From Perkinsus chesapeaki (Eukaryota; Perkinsozoa; Perkinsida; Perkinsidae): a stretch of DNA of 49,026 bases. A program made the translations under genes and the position numbers. Under the pieces are notes generated by a model, which saw only the letters and a program-made list of their open reading frames with translations, was not told the origin of the DNA and made no database searches. Location of the stretch: contig JAAPAO010000059.1 in NCBI GenBank assembly GCA_013115145.1, forward strand, positions 1,044 through 50,069, in the 5' to 3' direction. Each line of letters begins with the position of its first letter. The first letter of the stretch is position 1. Shown here one piece after another: positions 21,612 to 32,433 of the stretch.

Positions 21612-24600
21612 TTAAGCTTTGAGGCCCTTCATCTCGAGGAACGCCTCCTGGTTAGGCTCGCGGCCAAGGAACTCCTTAAGCATCTCAGATGCGTCAACGG
21701 AGCCACCGCGAGACAGGATGGTCCTGATGAAAAAACATTTTACTGTGACGCCATGACACTGCCAATTACTTCCTGTACTCCATGCCGGTTTCGGGGTTGA
21801 GGAGGTTGCCGGGCTTCTTGAATTTGGTCAAAAACAGATCATCAGCGAAGACCTCAGCCCACAGATACGAGTAGTATCTGATGGTGACATCGTTCCTTTG
21901 CCGAACCATTCGGTTGCCTTACTTGGCATCGTAGCCACACATATGTCCGAAGGTAGCAGGGAAGTGGCTGCCGTCTTGCTGTTTCACACCCATGGTCTGC
22001 AGGGAGATGTTGTTGAAGGTGCTAGTGATGTCACTTGGAGGGTTCACTGACATTATCAAACTAGACCAACACGCCAAGGTTCGAAAGCCACTGCTGCACC
22101 TCCGTGAATAGTCTGATCGAAGTTGTCGAAGACCAACTGTCTCTGGGTGTTGATGCCCTCGTTGGCATCACGGGACTTGATGAGCTTCTCAATCAGGTCA
22201 TCCGGGAGGGGCTCATGTGTCTTGTAATGGCATGACAGCTTCTTCAAGATCTGACCACACCAACACCGCGATGCACCGGACAGCCTCCACGAACGACCCT
22301 CCTCCCTACGTCCTTCTCCCAGCACCAGTTCTCAAGCATTTGGGAGGGGCACTCTACGAAGTCTTGCTCAACACTGGTACCTGCATAGGAGGATGTCCGG
22401 ACACCACATGGCGCCGCCGCGGACTCACCAGCGAACTCGGCAAACTCAACGTTCTCGGCGCAGATGTGGTGCATGCAGTGGCCGAACTCATGGAAGAATG
22501 TGACGACCTAAAGGCAATGGGCTGTGGTTGACGACTTGGGGACGAGGTCGTACCTCATCATGGGTGAGTAGGGAGGGCTTGGTGGGAGTGGACTTAGTGA
22601 AGTTGCAGACCAATGAGCACACACCGTAGCTCCTCTTGCCCTTATAAAGCACGTTGGGCTGCAAAGGGAAGAGGGCAGCATGAGAGTACCTATCGGAGGA
22701 GAACGACAGTGTGAGGGATATGTTCGGTGGGACTCGGTTAGTGTTACTTTCCCTCTCTAGGGAACATGTCCATATAGCAGTAACCGAGGAAATGGTTATC
22801 ACCGGCATCGTTGACGGCAAGGCAGACGACATCCTCGTGCCACACAGGCTGGTCTGTAACCTAAACGACAGGTGATTGGATCGAACCCTCGACAAGCTCA
22901 CAACCCCCGGAGTACCCTGGTGAACTTGAGACCAAGAATCTTTTCATAGAGCTCCAAAAGAGTCTTCAAAACATGCTCGAACGGGAAGTACTCTTGAATG
23001 AGAAGTTGATCTGAAACGGTCATCAGAATAGCACAATGGTCAACGGTCTTACCAACTGAGTAGTTCCTCTCTTCCACTAGGTTCCTGTAATAGCTCAGAT
23101 CATACGAGTCCAGGGGCGTCTCCAGTGTGGAGTCCTGAGCCGCCGATATGCGAAGGCTGAGACCAACGGTAAAGCTTACAGTGTCCTCGTTGCGCAGTTC
23201 CTTCAGAAGCTTCATGTCGCTCTCACCGCGGGGCCTGAGAGTAAGCCGTGAGGTTGGCGCAGAACTGGATGAGCACGTACTTGACCTTGTCCTCGATGCC
23301 ATGGAGGAAGTCCAAGACAGTAGGGGCATTCTTGGCCATCTTCATCTCGGTGGCAAAGTCAGCGTGGGAGGGGAAGCCGAGGATGCCAGCCTGATGATGA
23401 TAAGGTACCATTACACCACATATTGCTGCATCCTCCCTCCTCCTTACCCTGTCCTTGCGGAGCTTCACCAGCTCTGTGAGAATCTCAGTGTTATCATCAG
23501 CACAACGATTGTTGAAGGCACTAAACGAGCATGCTTGATGACTGCCGCTGCCGCCCAGCTCCCTTTGGTGGCTTACAAGTCCATCTTTCTTCTAGTATCA
23601 CGGTTCTTGCATTTCTTAGCAATGGGGACATAGTGGGGATATTTCAAGGTCACCTATGGACAAGTGGTGGCACCGCGGCTGGCCATGCTGACTAGTACCT
23701 TGTATTTGCCAGAGTCTGTTTTCTCGAGTGTCTCCAAGAAATCATCGGACATGCCGTCTAGCTCCTCCTTGGTGAACTCCAATACCTGATTTACTTTCAT
23801 TTCATCACATGACGTTACATTCGGCGACCCTAGCGTGGTGACGGAAACGCATGGGGATCCCTATTACAGTGTTCTCCTCTCCAAGGTTCTTGCTGAACTT
23901 GATGGACAACTCGGACATCCTCTTCTTCATCTTCTCGATCTCATCTCTGGAGGCCTCGTCCAAATGAAGACCATTGCGGCGACCTTCCTTAATGGAGCGG
24001 TCAAGCAATCTATGATAACGCAACGGTCTCTAAAGGGACTACCGGCAGTAGTACCTTTCGGCTTCAGCGTCCATTTCAGGGTGCTGCTCTTGGAGAGCAA
24101 CGAGGACGTCAAATACATCCTTCCGCATGGACATCTCGACAAGATGCTCCGAAAGTTTCTGAGAAAGGCCGGTGAACATATAGAAGGGCAAGTTGAGGGC
24201 CTCACCTGGTCGGCCTCGGAGCTGGCCTCTCTGACGTCCTTATCAGGTGAGACGTTTTGAAGGAACTCCATTGAGCTATAACGAGGGTAAAAGTCAACCC
24301 AGAACTCATTAGGAACACCGAGGACATTTTCCACGGAGATGTCGGAACCTGTAGAGGGGTGTGCCGTCTGGCAGGGGGAGGGAGCTAGATGGTACCCTTC
24401 AAGGAGGCCAGGCGATCGTGCATGGCTTTGGACTCTTTGATGAGCTCGGTGGTCTGGGACTTTATATCGTCCACGGTGAGATTGAAGTTCAACTTGTTGA
24501 GAGGAGCGCTAAGGAATGAATGACAGTACATTTTGTTTGGGAAGGGTACTCGGAGGCCGCTGTCGGGGACACTGGCCTGTCCAACAGAGCCCACAGTAAT

Positions 24601-24671
24601 GCTAATAACGCTACAGTCAGCGAGATGAAGCCACACCGACCCAGACTGAGACCATTAGGCCTCTCTGTCAC
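21612..24671 (-). CDS. M3-family metallopeptidase (thimet oligopeptidase/neurolysin type), multi-exon
   Basis: M3 peptidases are zinc enzymes that cleave short peptides inside a deep channel. On the minus strand the frame begins [19 protein letters not shown] at 24671. A short intron follows, then [20 protein letters not shown] with the typical N-terminal helix [20 protein letters not shown]. Family blocks include [60 protein letters not shown] and [20 protein letters not shown]. The zinc site HEFGH lies at 22478-22492 within [20 protein letters not shown], followed by [19 protein letters not shown], which supplies the third ligand glutamate in this family. The end is [14 protein letters not shown], then [20 protein letters not shown] and KGLKA-stop at 21612, the normal M3 terminus. 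Introns are short. A hydrophobic stretch lies in or beside the first intron, so secretion versus cytosol depends on splicing there. Confidence 0.92.
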
Positions 24672-25739
24672 GTGCCCTATGGTGCTGCTTACCTGCTCAT
24701 GAATCTACGAAGTGGGGTGATAAGTGCAGGTCGAAAAAAGGTAGAGCTGGACAGAGGTCGGAGAACCGCTGTTAACATAAAACCTACTGACAGGTTAGAG
24801 AGAGGAGCACGGATAAGCTAGCCTATAACTTAGAGCGTTCAATCTCATTTTGCTGGGGACATTGCTGAGGGGGTAACATAGAGCTAGGGGCTAGAAGTTC
24901 TAGGCTAGAAGTAAATGGCCTCTATTAGGGCCTAACTACTGGAGCAGCCACTAAGACCCGATAGGATCATTCCAGACTGTTTAAGGTCCCAAAACTGGCA
25001 GTTGCAGGCCTTCTCCGAAGCTCAACTCCAATGCCATTGCTTAATCACTGTGAGTAATGCGAGTAACGAGTACTGTGAGGAAAATGGTAAACATGAAACG
25101 ATTTGGAAGCGGAGCGAAGCGCGTGTCCCGCGCTGGGAGGAGACAGGCGCTCCGGTTTTGAGCGCCACTCGCAAGAATATTCGTTACGATTCTGCCGTCG
25201 CTTTAAATTGAACTTACGGGGCGGCCCCCATCTCATCAGCTGCTTTGTGTCCTGGGGTCTTTGGTTCGTGTGGCCCCCACAGTGGGGGGTGACTATTGCT
25301 ATTTACGCAGGCGTGCTGCTGAATCGCAGATATACGCGACTCATGTAAGTATGCGTACATAGCCGTGGGAGCCAGGCCAGCTCTGTGACCTGCTATTTTC
25401 AAACGGTGGTACTACCTTGACTAATTTATCAGAGGTTATAATGTCTAAGATGCATCGGTCGGACTAAGACGGAACCGAACACATCAGGTTGAGTTCCTCC
25501 TGTTACAGGTCAAGGTCGGCTGTCGCATTTAACACCAGCAAGGTCCGTGTTCGCGACGTTCTCCAGGGCTGGAGAATAGTGAACTCTTGCCAAGAGCCGC
25601 TATCTTCCGCTGAAGAGGTAGGTCAAACAAGGCTCCAGACAAGGTGTTACCAAGAATACCGTCCAATTGTAACGGTCCGTTACAGCGCTATTAACGGAAT
25701 CCCGTTCAACTTGCGTGGTCTTCTGGATAGATCTAGTAG
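24672..25739. other. Intergenic between divergently read genes; nothing recognised
   Basis: The M3 gene reads leftward and the orphan at 25740 reads rightward, so this 1.07-kb stretch holds both 5' regions. Short direct repeats of GGCTAGAAG/GGGCTAGAAG are visible around 24890-24912. No tRNA, rRNA or conserved coding block was found. Confidence 0.5.
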
Positions 25740-26606
25740 ATGGACATATTTCAAAACTCACTGTTTTCCTCAGTTATGCTATTTTTATTAACCATATATA
25801 CATGGCTCATCGCCGCTGTTATTGGAAGCAATACGATTAAGTGTCAGCTCCTTGTCGCTGACAACGTTGTCACGGTGCCAGGCCAGGGCATCGTGCACTT
25901 CATGTTCAGCTGCCCCTCGGTAGACTGGAATGATTATCGGTATGATAATAACGTCGACGCTATTATGGGAGTTGTTCGCGCCGGTGGGCCTGTTATTAGC
26001 GGCCCAACTGTCCAATGGTCTCTTACTGTCCGAGCTTATGAGGACTATGTGGGCACACATCAGTTCTATAGAAGCTTCTGGAATTATAAAACTAACACCA
26101 CACTAAAGTGCCAAGCGAGCATCGTTATCCGAGGCCGCCGTGGAGCCCATCGAGCTCACTTCCTCCCGCCGCCTGTGAATAACACTGATGATGTGTATTA
26201 CGCCTACCCTGGAAAGAGGCTATCGATAACTCGACTGGCTCTGGCTAGCTCTTCTAAATTGGAACGAATAATATGCCTCGGCGAGGCGCTGTTTCCAAAC
26301 TTCGGTCAGCCTCGTCGTGATGGCTGTCCCACTAACCAGGCCCGAACCACCATTGGCATGGTTAATAACACATGGGTGGTGCATTATGAGTACACTCCGA
26401 CAGATTATGAGGTTGGCAATAATATGCATGTATGTTATGGGTTCCAAGATTACCTCGTCTTCATGGATTACACTTGGTACGCGGATGTGAAGTCCAAAGC
26501 ACCGAATTGGATCGGAAATGAGTACGTGCTGTGTCTTAATATTTACATCCTAGAACAGCCAACAGCCACGGATTCGAACCGTGTTCTTTCTCACATAATT
26601 ATTTGA
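25740..26606 (+). CDS. Intronless secreted orphan, six-cysteine family member A
   Basis: I know no named family for this 288-residue single-exon protein. The N-terminus is hydrophobic (SSVMLFLLTIYTWLIAAVIG), giving a signal peptide; either Met1 or Met13 (25776) could start. It is homologous along its length to the minus-strand gene at 37059-38024: KCQLLVADNVV/HCSLMFADNKL, HFMFSCP/RFVYSCP, SIVIRGRRGAHRAHFL/DIVVKGSEAHGARFL, DVYYAYPGKRL/DVYYIPPGRLA, RIICLGEALF/TIVCFKETFA, HVCYGFQDYLVF/RICFGFEGSNLF and VLCLNIYI/VRCLNIYV. Six cysteines align between the two, suggesting three disulfides; A has one more (LKCQAS). Several N-x-S/T sites are present. Unlike its paralogue it has no C-terminal hydrophobic tail, so it is probably released. 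Function unknown; a surface or secreted role is inferred. Confidence 0.85.
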   Translation: MDIFQNSLFSSVMLFLLTIYTWLIAAVIGSNTIKCQLLVADNVVTVPGQGIVHFMFSCPSVDWNDYRYDNNVDAIMGVVRAGGPVISGPTVQWSLTVRAYEDYVGTHQFYRSFWNYKTNTTLKCQASIVIRGRRGAHRAHFLPPPVNNTDDVYYAYPGKRLSITRLALASSSKLERIICLGEALFPNFGQPRRDGCPTNQARTTIGMVNNTWVVHYEYTPTDYEVGNNMHVCYGFQDYLVFMDYTWYADVKSKAPNWIGNEYVLCLNIYILEQPTATDSNRVLSHIII

Positions 26607-26797
26607 CATCCACATAATCGTTTACAGCCTATCTTATAAGAGCTGATACATTTCAGAGCGTTGTGTTTGGCCAGTGGCGCGTCGGGTGGAAAGTGCTCTA
26701 CAAATCGATCAGCTTGGCGCGCGCAGTTTTCACGGTTTCGCGTTCGGCACTCGTGTTACTGAAGTTTACTCTTCCTCCCTTCCGACCACATAGCATA

Positions 26798-27688
26798 ATG
26801 TCAGGCGAAAGGAAGGTTTATGTTGGCAATCTAGAGGAAGGTAATTCAAACGCTTTGTTCATTGTGGCGTCTCTTGCATGGGCGTTTGTCTGGGCATTTG
26901 TGGTGGGCTGAAACATGATCGGTGGTGGTTCAGGCACTCGTGAGGAAGAGCTTGAGGCCGTCTTCAAGCGTTATGGAGGGCTGGAATCTGTGTGGGTGGC
27001 TCGGAACCCCCCAGGATTTGCTTTTGTGGTAAGTTTAGGATATGTGTCGTTAATGGCTGGTTGGCTGGCTCTGATGGTTGCTGATGATTGTGTTGTTTAC
27101 AGGGCTGAGAGGGCTAGCATATTCTTCATCAACTTTATACCACGAGCTACTAGAGCTACATATCTGCGAGGCACCTGAATCATCCAGCCCGCCGCTGATC
27201 GTCGTCATATAGCACCATCAGAGAAATCTTCACAGCCAAGCGTCAAACCTTCATCATCTTGTTTGCTACTCTCCTCTCATCCTCATCCTCACTGTAGACG
27301 TTTGACGACGCTCGAGACGCTGATGATGCTTGCCGAGGTGAGGACGGAAAGGATTTCAACGGCCGAAGGTAAGTTGGCTTCGGAGGGGTTTGCAGCTGGC
27401 TTGGAGATGAGTTGTATTTTAGTATGCGTGTGGAGATCGCTAGACGTAAGTCTGGTAAGGGCAAGGGTAAAGGGAAGGGTTACAGTAACTGGTACCGCGG
27501 GGGTGATCGTGAGTACGGCAGTGGGGGATATGGTGGTGGATATGGAGGCGGACGTGACCGCAGTAGGAGTGAGCCTAGTACTGTGGTGTCAATGGTTATG
27601 CATTATATTAGGCAATAGCCGTGATCGTCGTAGACAGAGGACAAGGTCCCGATCTGGTTCAAGAGATAGAGGTTATGATAGACGTTAA
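26798..27688 (+). CDS. SR splicing factor, SRSF3/SRSF7-like (RRM + Gly-rich + RS tail), gene 1
   Basis: SR proteins bind exonic enhancers through an RRM and recruit spliceosome parts through an Arg-Ser tail. The start [15 protein letters not shown] (26798) contains RNP2 (VYVGNL). Exon 2 (from 26934) gives [20 protein letters not shown] and [11 protein letters not shown] with RNP1, the exact style of SRSF3/SRSF7. After a 269-nt intron (27029-27297) the RRM ends [20 protein letters not shown] and MRVEIARR. Then come a Lys/Gly stretch ([14 protein letters not shown]), Gly-Tyr repeats ([18 protein letters not shown]) and the end [16 protein letters not shown]-stop at 27688. I joined the last exon with the acceptor TATATTAG because it keeps the RS frame. 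A paralogue follows directly at 27819. Confidence 0.92.
27029..27297 (+). promoter_or_regulatory. Long RRM intron of SR gene 1, candidate autoregulatory intron
   Basis: This intron interrupts the RRM right after GFAFV and is 269 nt in a region where introns are usually 40-55 nt. It starts GTAAGTTT and has an internal TTGTTTACAG acceptor-like site near 27102. Two CTTCATC motifs lie inside (27124-27130, 27249-27255); CUUCAUC-like sites are known mammalian SRSF3 targets. The neighbouring SR gene has a 271-nt intron at the same codon. Confidence 0.5.
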
Positions 27689-27818
27689 GTAGATTTAATC
27701 CTTTCTACCCCAATTGCACTGAGAATGTTGTTGGTGCATTTTAATATTAATTATCGGTTGGTTGTGTTGTGTGGATTTTCTACATTGTAATGTTTAGCAT
27801 TTGTTGGAGATCATCACG

Positions 27819-28805
27819 ATGGCTTCAGAAGGTCGTAAAGTCTTCGTCGGCAACCTTGATCCTGGTAAGGGATAGTCTGGATTGTGATCTGTTTATAATA
27901 ATTGTGTTCAGGTGTTCGGCCAGGAGATCTTGAGCGCATATTTGAGCGCTATGGTCGAATCGAGCAGACCTGGGTGGCAAGGAATCCTCCGGGATTTGCT
28001 TTTATCGTAAGTTTGTTTGGTTCCGCGGGGGAGGGTTGCAATAGGAGGTTAGTGACTATGGTTCGGTGGCTAGGGCCGACACTGCCAAATCTCCGCCACC
28101 ATCCGTCACCGACCGACTCAATCGTCCGACGCTCGCCGGCGACGACGGCCTCGTCTCTTCGCTCCGTCATCACTTGGTCGCTCTCCAACTCTTCATCGCC
28201 GTCATGAAAATCTCTACGACTCGTCGGTGTCGATGTCGAGGAAGGCTCATCGTCGTTATTCGTCGTCCGTCACTTGGGTATTTGCAGACTTATTGTGACT
28301 CGAGGGATGCCAAAGACGCTGTTGATAGTGAAGATGGAAGGGATTTCCAAGGGAAGAGGTAAGCATTATTGCTAGACCGGCGGCGGCGGTTAAGCTGTTA
28401 TTTTATCATCCTCCTCAGAATGCGTGTAGAGATATCGGTATCTCGTAATGAGCGTGGTGGCCGAGGCCGCAGTATGTGGGAGCGAGGCGGTGGCCCTTCG
28501 AGGAGATCTAGAAGTGAGCTGCTAATGTCTTCCCCCTGAGTGGACTTTGATTTCGCTTGCATCAGGTCGATCTCGAGATCGCCGTGAGCGTCGTTCTCGT
28601 AGCCGATCGGATAGTCGTCGGGAGAAGAGGCGCTCGCGTTATGATAGATAGTAAGCTAGAAATGTAGGCCATGAGTCCTCAGGCGTAGTCTTTTCGTTTT
28701 AGTCGTTCTAGATCTCGTTCTTCGAGTGGATCTCGTTCGGGCTCTGAGTTGAGCCCGTCTCAATCCAAGTCCCGTCCTGCTGCCGATAAGGATGATAGGG
28801 ACTAA
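27819..28805 (+). CDS. SR splicing factor, SRSF3/SRSF7-like (RRM + RS tail), gene 2
   Basis: This is the tandem paralogue of the SR gene ending at 27688, 130 bp away. The start MASEGRKVFVGNLDPG has RNP2 (VFVGNL). Exon 2 reads VRPGDLERIFERYGRIEQTW and [11 protein letters not shown] (RNP1). The RRM closes after a 271-nt intron (28017-28287) with TYCDSRDAKDAVDSEDGRDF and GKRMRVEIS. The linker is short and Gly/Arg-rich (GGRGRSMWERGGGPSRRS), without the Gly-Tyr repeats of gene 1. The RS tail is longer: RSRSRDRRERRSRSRSDSRR, then, across an intron ending at TTTTAG, RSRSRSSSGSRSGSELSPSQ, finishing SRPAADKDDRD-stop at 28805. Exon borders conserved with gene 1 show that the pair arose by duplication of a gene that already had these introns. 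Confidence 0.92.
28017..28287 (+). promoter_or_regulatory. Long RRM intron of SR gene 2, candidate autoregulatory intron
   Basis: This 271-nt intron sits at the same RRM codon as the 269-nt intron of SR gene 1 and shares the GTAAGTTT donor. Its second half is rich in CGTC/TCATC-type pyrimidine motifs and contains one CTTCATC (28191-28197). An internal CGGTGGCTAG at about 28072 could serve as an alternative acceptor. Apart from donor and composition, the two introns do not look alike by eye. Confidence 0.5.
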
Positions 28806-28891
28806 TAACGATATTGCTATTACCATTACCTAACCCCCTTTGAGTTGTGTTGTCAGCCTGCTGCTGCTGCTACCGCTGCTTGTGTGGAGTG

Positions 28892-31800
28892 ATGGCTATT
28901 CTTTGCAGTTCCTACTTGTGTTATCGTGGTTGTCGAGATCATCATCATCGACGTCGCCTCATCATAGCCGTCGTCGTGATTTATCTCTCATTAGCAAACA
29001 TCCGTGGTATTATCCGTGCACAATCCACGACAGTCGCTACAGCTCAAGATGTCTAACTAGGTTTCTGTGTAAACCTAGGGAAGCGTTTCGCCGCCTCCTG
29101 CCCGTCTTCCGGTGTGGCGGTGGGAGTCTTTGCGGTCAGAATAGCAAAGAGCAGTTCGGCTCGGACGACGCTGAGTCTCGGTGCCATCTCAAGTCGAATG
29201 AAATTGATCCTGAGAGTATTATTAAAGAAGACCTCACTGATGACGAGCTTGTCGATTATGGTATACAATTTGCTCAATGTGCGAGTGTCGCCAAGAGCAA
29301 TGGGAAGAAGCTTTATTATCTTCACTTCTCCAAGGTAACCGAAATGGTCAGTAGGATGGAGCATGCTGGACGTTTCAGGATTTTCTTATGGAAGCATTAG
29401 GTCGGCAGCAGCGCAGTTTGGCAGCTAATCGCAGCTTAAACAGAGGCGATGGCGGCAGTCCCCAGTGGAATGAAGTGGATATCGGTAGGCTATCGAAGGG
29501 AGGGGTCTGGCCTCAAGTTGTCTTGGTGTAGATTCTAGTATCGCTGCGTCAGAAAGCCTTAGGGCTCACTTGGCTGCGGTGCTTGTTACGTTGGGTGAGG
29601 ACCCCAATGTGATCCGAGAGAAGCTTTTCTTACGGGAAGTTCGTGAAGAAGCAGGAGGAGATGGAGAGGAGTCTCTAGTAGGCCAAACGGTGAGTTGGGC
29701 GAGGGCAATTTGAGACGTTATCAGCGGCGTGTTCAGGCTGAGGCTGAAGGCTACGACAGTCTTCGCAGCGACGCTTCTAATAATGACGCTTCGGCAGCAG
29801 CAGTTAGAGAATGCATCGCCTTCGACTCTCCAGCACCACCACCGGCGGCGGCGGCCCAAAGTGGCGACGCTGACAAGGTCTCGTCCTCTACTGGAAGATC
29901 TAAGGTAAGCTTGCTTCGGGAACTACCTATGTGGATGGTCGCTCTGTTTAGGGGAGTAGGAAGGCTTCCACGACTAAGTCTAAGAAAGGTGAGAAGTTTA
30001 ATGCTTGATGTGGCTGCTGGTGATGATGGTTTTCATTTTAGTGCCACTGCCACCAGCTAAGCTGACGATTGAAGTTCCAAAGTCGCGGTCAGTCGAGAGA
30101 CAGCGTGTTAAGAGCGTCGAGGTCATTAGCATTAGCATCTTCCAGTGACGATTGGAGTGACAGGTTCTTGATGCCGGAGCATCGGGAGGCAGCAGTCTGT
30201 TCTTGGAGCCGACAACTCATTCCTTACAGCGTACAATGCTGTCGATGAGCAGGAGCTATGCCCCTCTAGGAGGGCTGTCCATTGATGAGGATCATGAGGT
30301 TGGAGGACCATTCCGGGGATCATTAAGCTCTGCTGTGTAGGACGCCGGCTATATGAGATTGGATTCTATGGAGTGTCGAGAGTGCCCCCCGGGGTCGGCT
30401 CTGTGGAGCTCGCCACCATCGGAAGTGGATGAGGGCTGCTGCAAGGCAGCTATGATGACTAGCGCCTCTGGAGGGATGCTTATGCTGTCGAGCATGCCCT
30501 CTTTGCTGGAGCTCAGTGATGACCACAGGATGCGGCTGGTAGGGGACGGCCCCGACTAGGATTGAAACGGTACCTTCGTTACTGTCAGGTTAGTGTCAGT
30601 AACAGGAGTCTTATGGCTCCATCACCGAGCATGGCCGCCGCCGCGTCCTCCATTGGCACCATAACGGCGGCCAACTGCCCCATGGGAAGCCCTTCGTTGT
30701 CATCTTGTGCATCATTGCCTCGTACGTGCTCTAACACCTCTTTGGCTCCCGCTATGTCCCCAAGCATTTACGATCGGACACGAGATGCTGCTCGTAGCGC
30801 CGCCGCCGATGACTTGCGTCTGCAGGTAGGTGTTGTTGCTATTCATCCGGGGCCCCTCATCCGCGTGTAGGTCCGCATTCATAATGGAGTGTCCGGAGAG
30901 GAGCAGTCTCGCTTTGAGCTGCCTTTGGCCCAGGCTGGAGGGAGTAGGTCGTCACGCTTGCTGGGCTCGGTGGTGGGCATCTCGGATCTTTCCTAGGCCC
31001 CGATTCCGTTCTGTATACATTGGATAGATTCTGTCAACATTTCTCTTCGTGCCCAATTCAAAGGCTTCAATGGTTATGTCATGATGGGGACAGAGTTACA
31101 CGTACGTCTCAACAAGCCAACAACCTGTAATAGTCCTTTGGTAGGTGAGCGCTGTGACCTGCGGATGCTGGCCTCAGCTTTGGACCACCCCTCCCCGTTG
31201 CCTCCGCTTTTATTATGTAATTCTCGTAGAGCCAGCAAAAGCCAGCATCGTTGGTGTTATCAGGCACGGTTCCCATGACACCTGCCTGTGAAATGGGTGT
31301 ATTCGTCCCGCGTCAAGGGGAGGGGGATACCGTACGTCTGAAGTCGCTCTATCCTAGAAGAGTCGCTGGAACCGGCCCTGTAGAGGTAAGCGCTGTGGTG
31401 ATAGGGGGTGGTAGTGAATCCTTTTGTCAGCTCCGGCTCGGAACGTCTTATCTGCCCGAGGGCCACGCCTATTCCGTTGTGTTTACTAGCCAGTGGGATT
31501 CCGGTCAGATGTTCACAGCTGAGTGTGCTGTGAATTCCGGTAAGGGACGGTATAAGTACCGTGCTGCCTTGGCTGGCGGTGATGATGTTACCTGTGTTAG
31601 ATCGTATGGGCGTTGTCCTCATGGTACCCCCTCAACTACTGCATGCTGCCTGGTTTCAGTACGGCAACGACCTTTATGATGTAGGTTGCCTTCGTGGCGC
31701 ACAACGTATCTTAGCTTGATGCCAGGTTCATCTAGTAGTCGATCGAAAATATCGTTCTGAAAATCGTCGTGCGTTGACGGTCCAATCGCCGAGTGAGATT

Positions 31801-31926
31801 GGCAGCTCAACAAGCGGCACCGAGGGATCCCTGAGTTTCGAGGTCTTCGACATGGAAAGGGATTTGGATGACGCTATAGTAGTAGTGGGCCTCACAATCG
31901 CTACTTGCTCGGATCCCCTCTCTTAG
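28892..31926 (+). CDS. Long unrecognised multi-exon gene (possibly more than one)
   Basis: Function not recognised. A phase-consistent start is MAILCSSYLCYRGCRDHHHR at 28892, followed by a hydrophobic segment (LIIAVVVIYLSLANIRGII). It is spliced to NSKEQFGSDDAESRCHLKSN and IIKEDLTDDELVDYGIQFAQ. A 44-nt intron joins YYLHFSK to DFLMEALGRQQRSLAANRSL. Later exons show RAHLAAVLVTLGEDPNVIRE, NLRRYQRRVQAEAEGYDSLR, serine-rich low complexity (about 30140-30840), VRIHNGVSGEEQSRFELPLA, NISLRAQFKGFNGYVMMGTE and YLPEGHAYSVVFTSQWDSGQ with MFTAECAVNSGKGRYKYRAA. The C-terminal part reads like a beta-sandwich domain. The end modelled here is FDMERDLDDAIVVVGLTIAT, stop at 31926. Whether all exons belong to one transcript is open; stops between blocks are removed only by inferred introns. 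Confidence 0.4.
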
Positions 31927-32097
31927 AACGGTACTTCACCGTATCGCAACACCCCCACCAACTGGACGCCTGTGTCTGACTGAGGATTGTTATTATAACC
32001 TGCTACTGCTGCTGCTGTTTGCATGATGATAGCGTTTGCTTGCCATATAATTGACTGTCCTATTAGTATATTACATCTCATCTTCTCCGATGGTTAA

Positions 32098-32262
32098 ATG
32101 TCCAGTGGAATGGTAGCAGCTGCTGCTGCTGGTGGCATTATCGTTGGTCGTCGTCGTCATCATCATCGTCGTTCAAGTCATCCTGCTAATATCCATGTGG
32201 TTATCAATGGACGGCATTGTAGCATTGGTCACTGTGGTGGTGATGATGATAATTGCAATTAG
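32098..32262 (+). CDS. Small His/Arg-rich ORF, 54 residues, doubtful
   Basis: The frame starts MSSGMVAAAAAGGIIVGRRR, then HHHRRSSHPANIHVVINGRH and CSIGHCGGDDDNCN-stop. Composition is odd (Ala, His/Arg, Cys/Asp), and part of it derives from triplet-rich DNA (GCTGCTGCTGCTG, CGTCGTCGTCATCATCATCG). A comparable HHHRRR stretch occurs near 28940. It lies alone between the large unknown gene and ELOF1. The rest of 31927-32433 holds only CTG-rich low complexity. It may be a real micropeptide or simply noncoding repeat-derived sequence. Confidence 0.25.
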   Translation: MSSGMVAAAAAGGIIVGRRRHHHRRSSHPANIHVVINGRHCSIGHCGGDDDNCN

Positions 32263-32433
32263 TACGCTACAGTGGTCATGGTGCTATAGAGTAGTGCTGA
32301 CATCAGTCAGGGTAGACAAAGGAGACAGGTGTTGTGTTCATCCAGTATGGGACAAGAGCCTTGGCCAATAAAGGATATACATCTTTCTTTAGCTTGCTTT
32401 ATCCACTGTTCCTCGCTCTAGTACTACTAAGAA

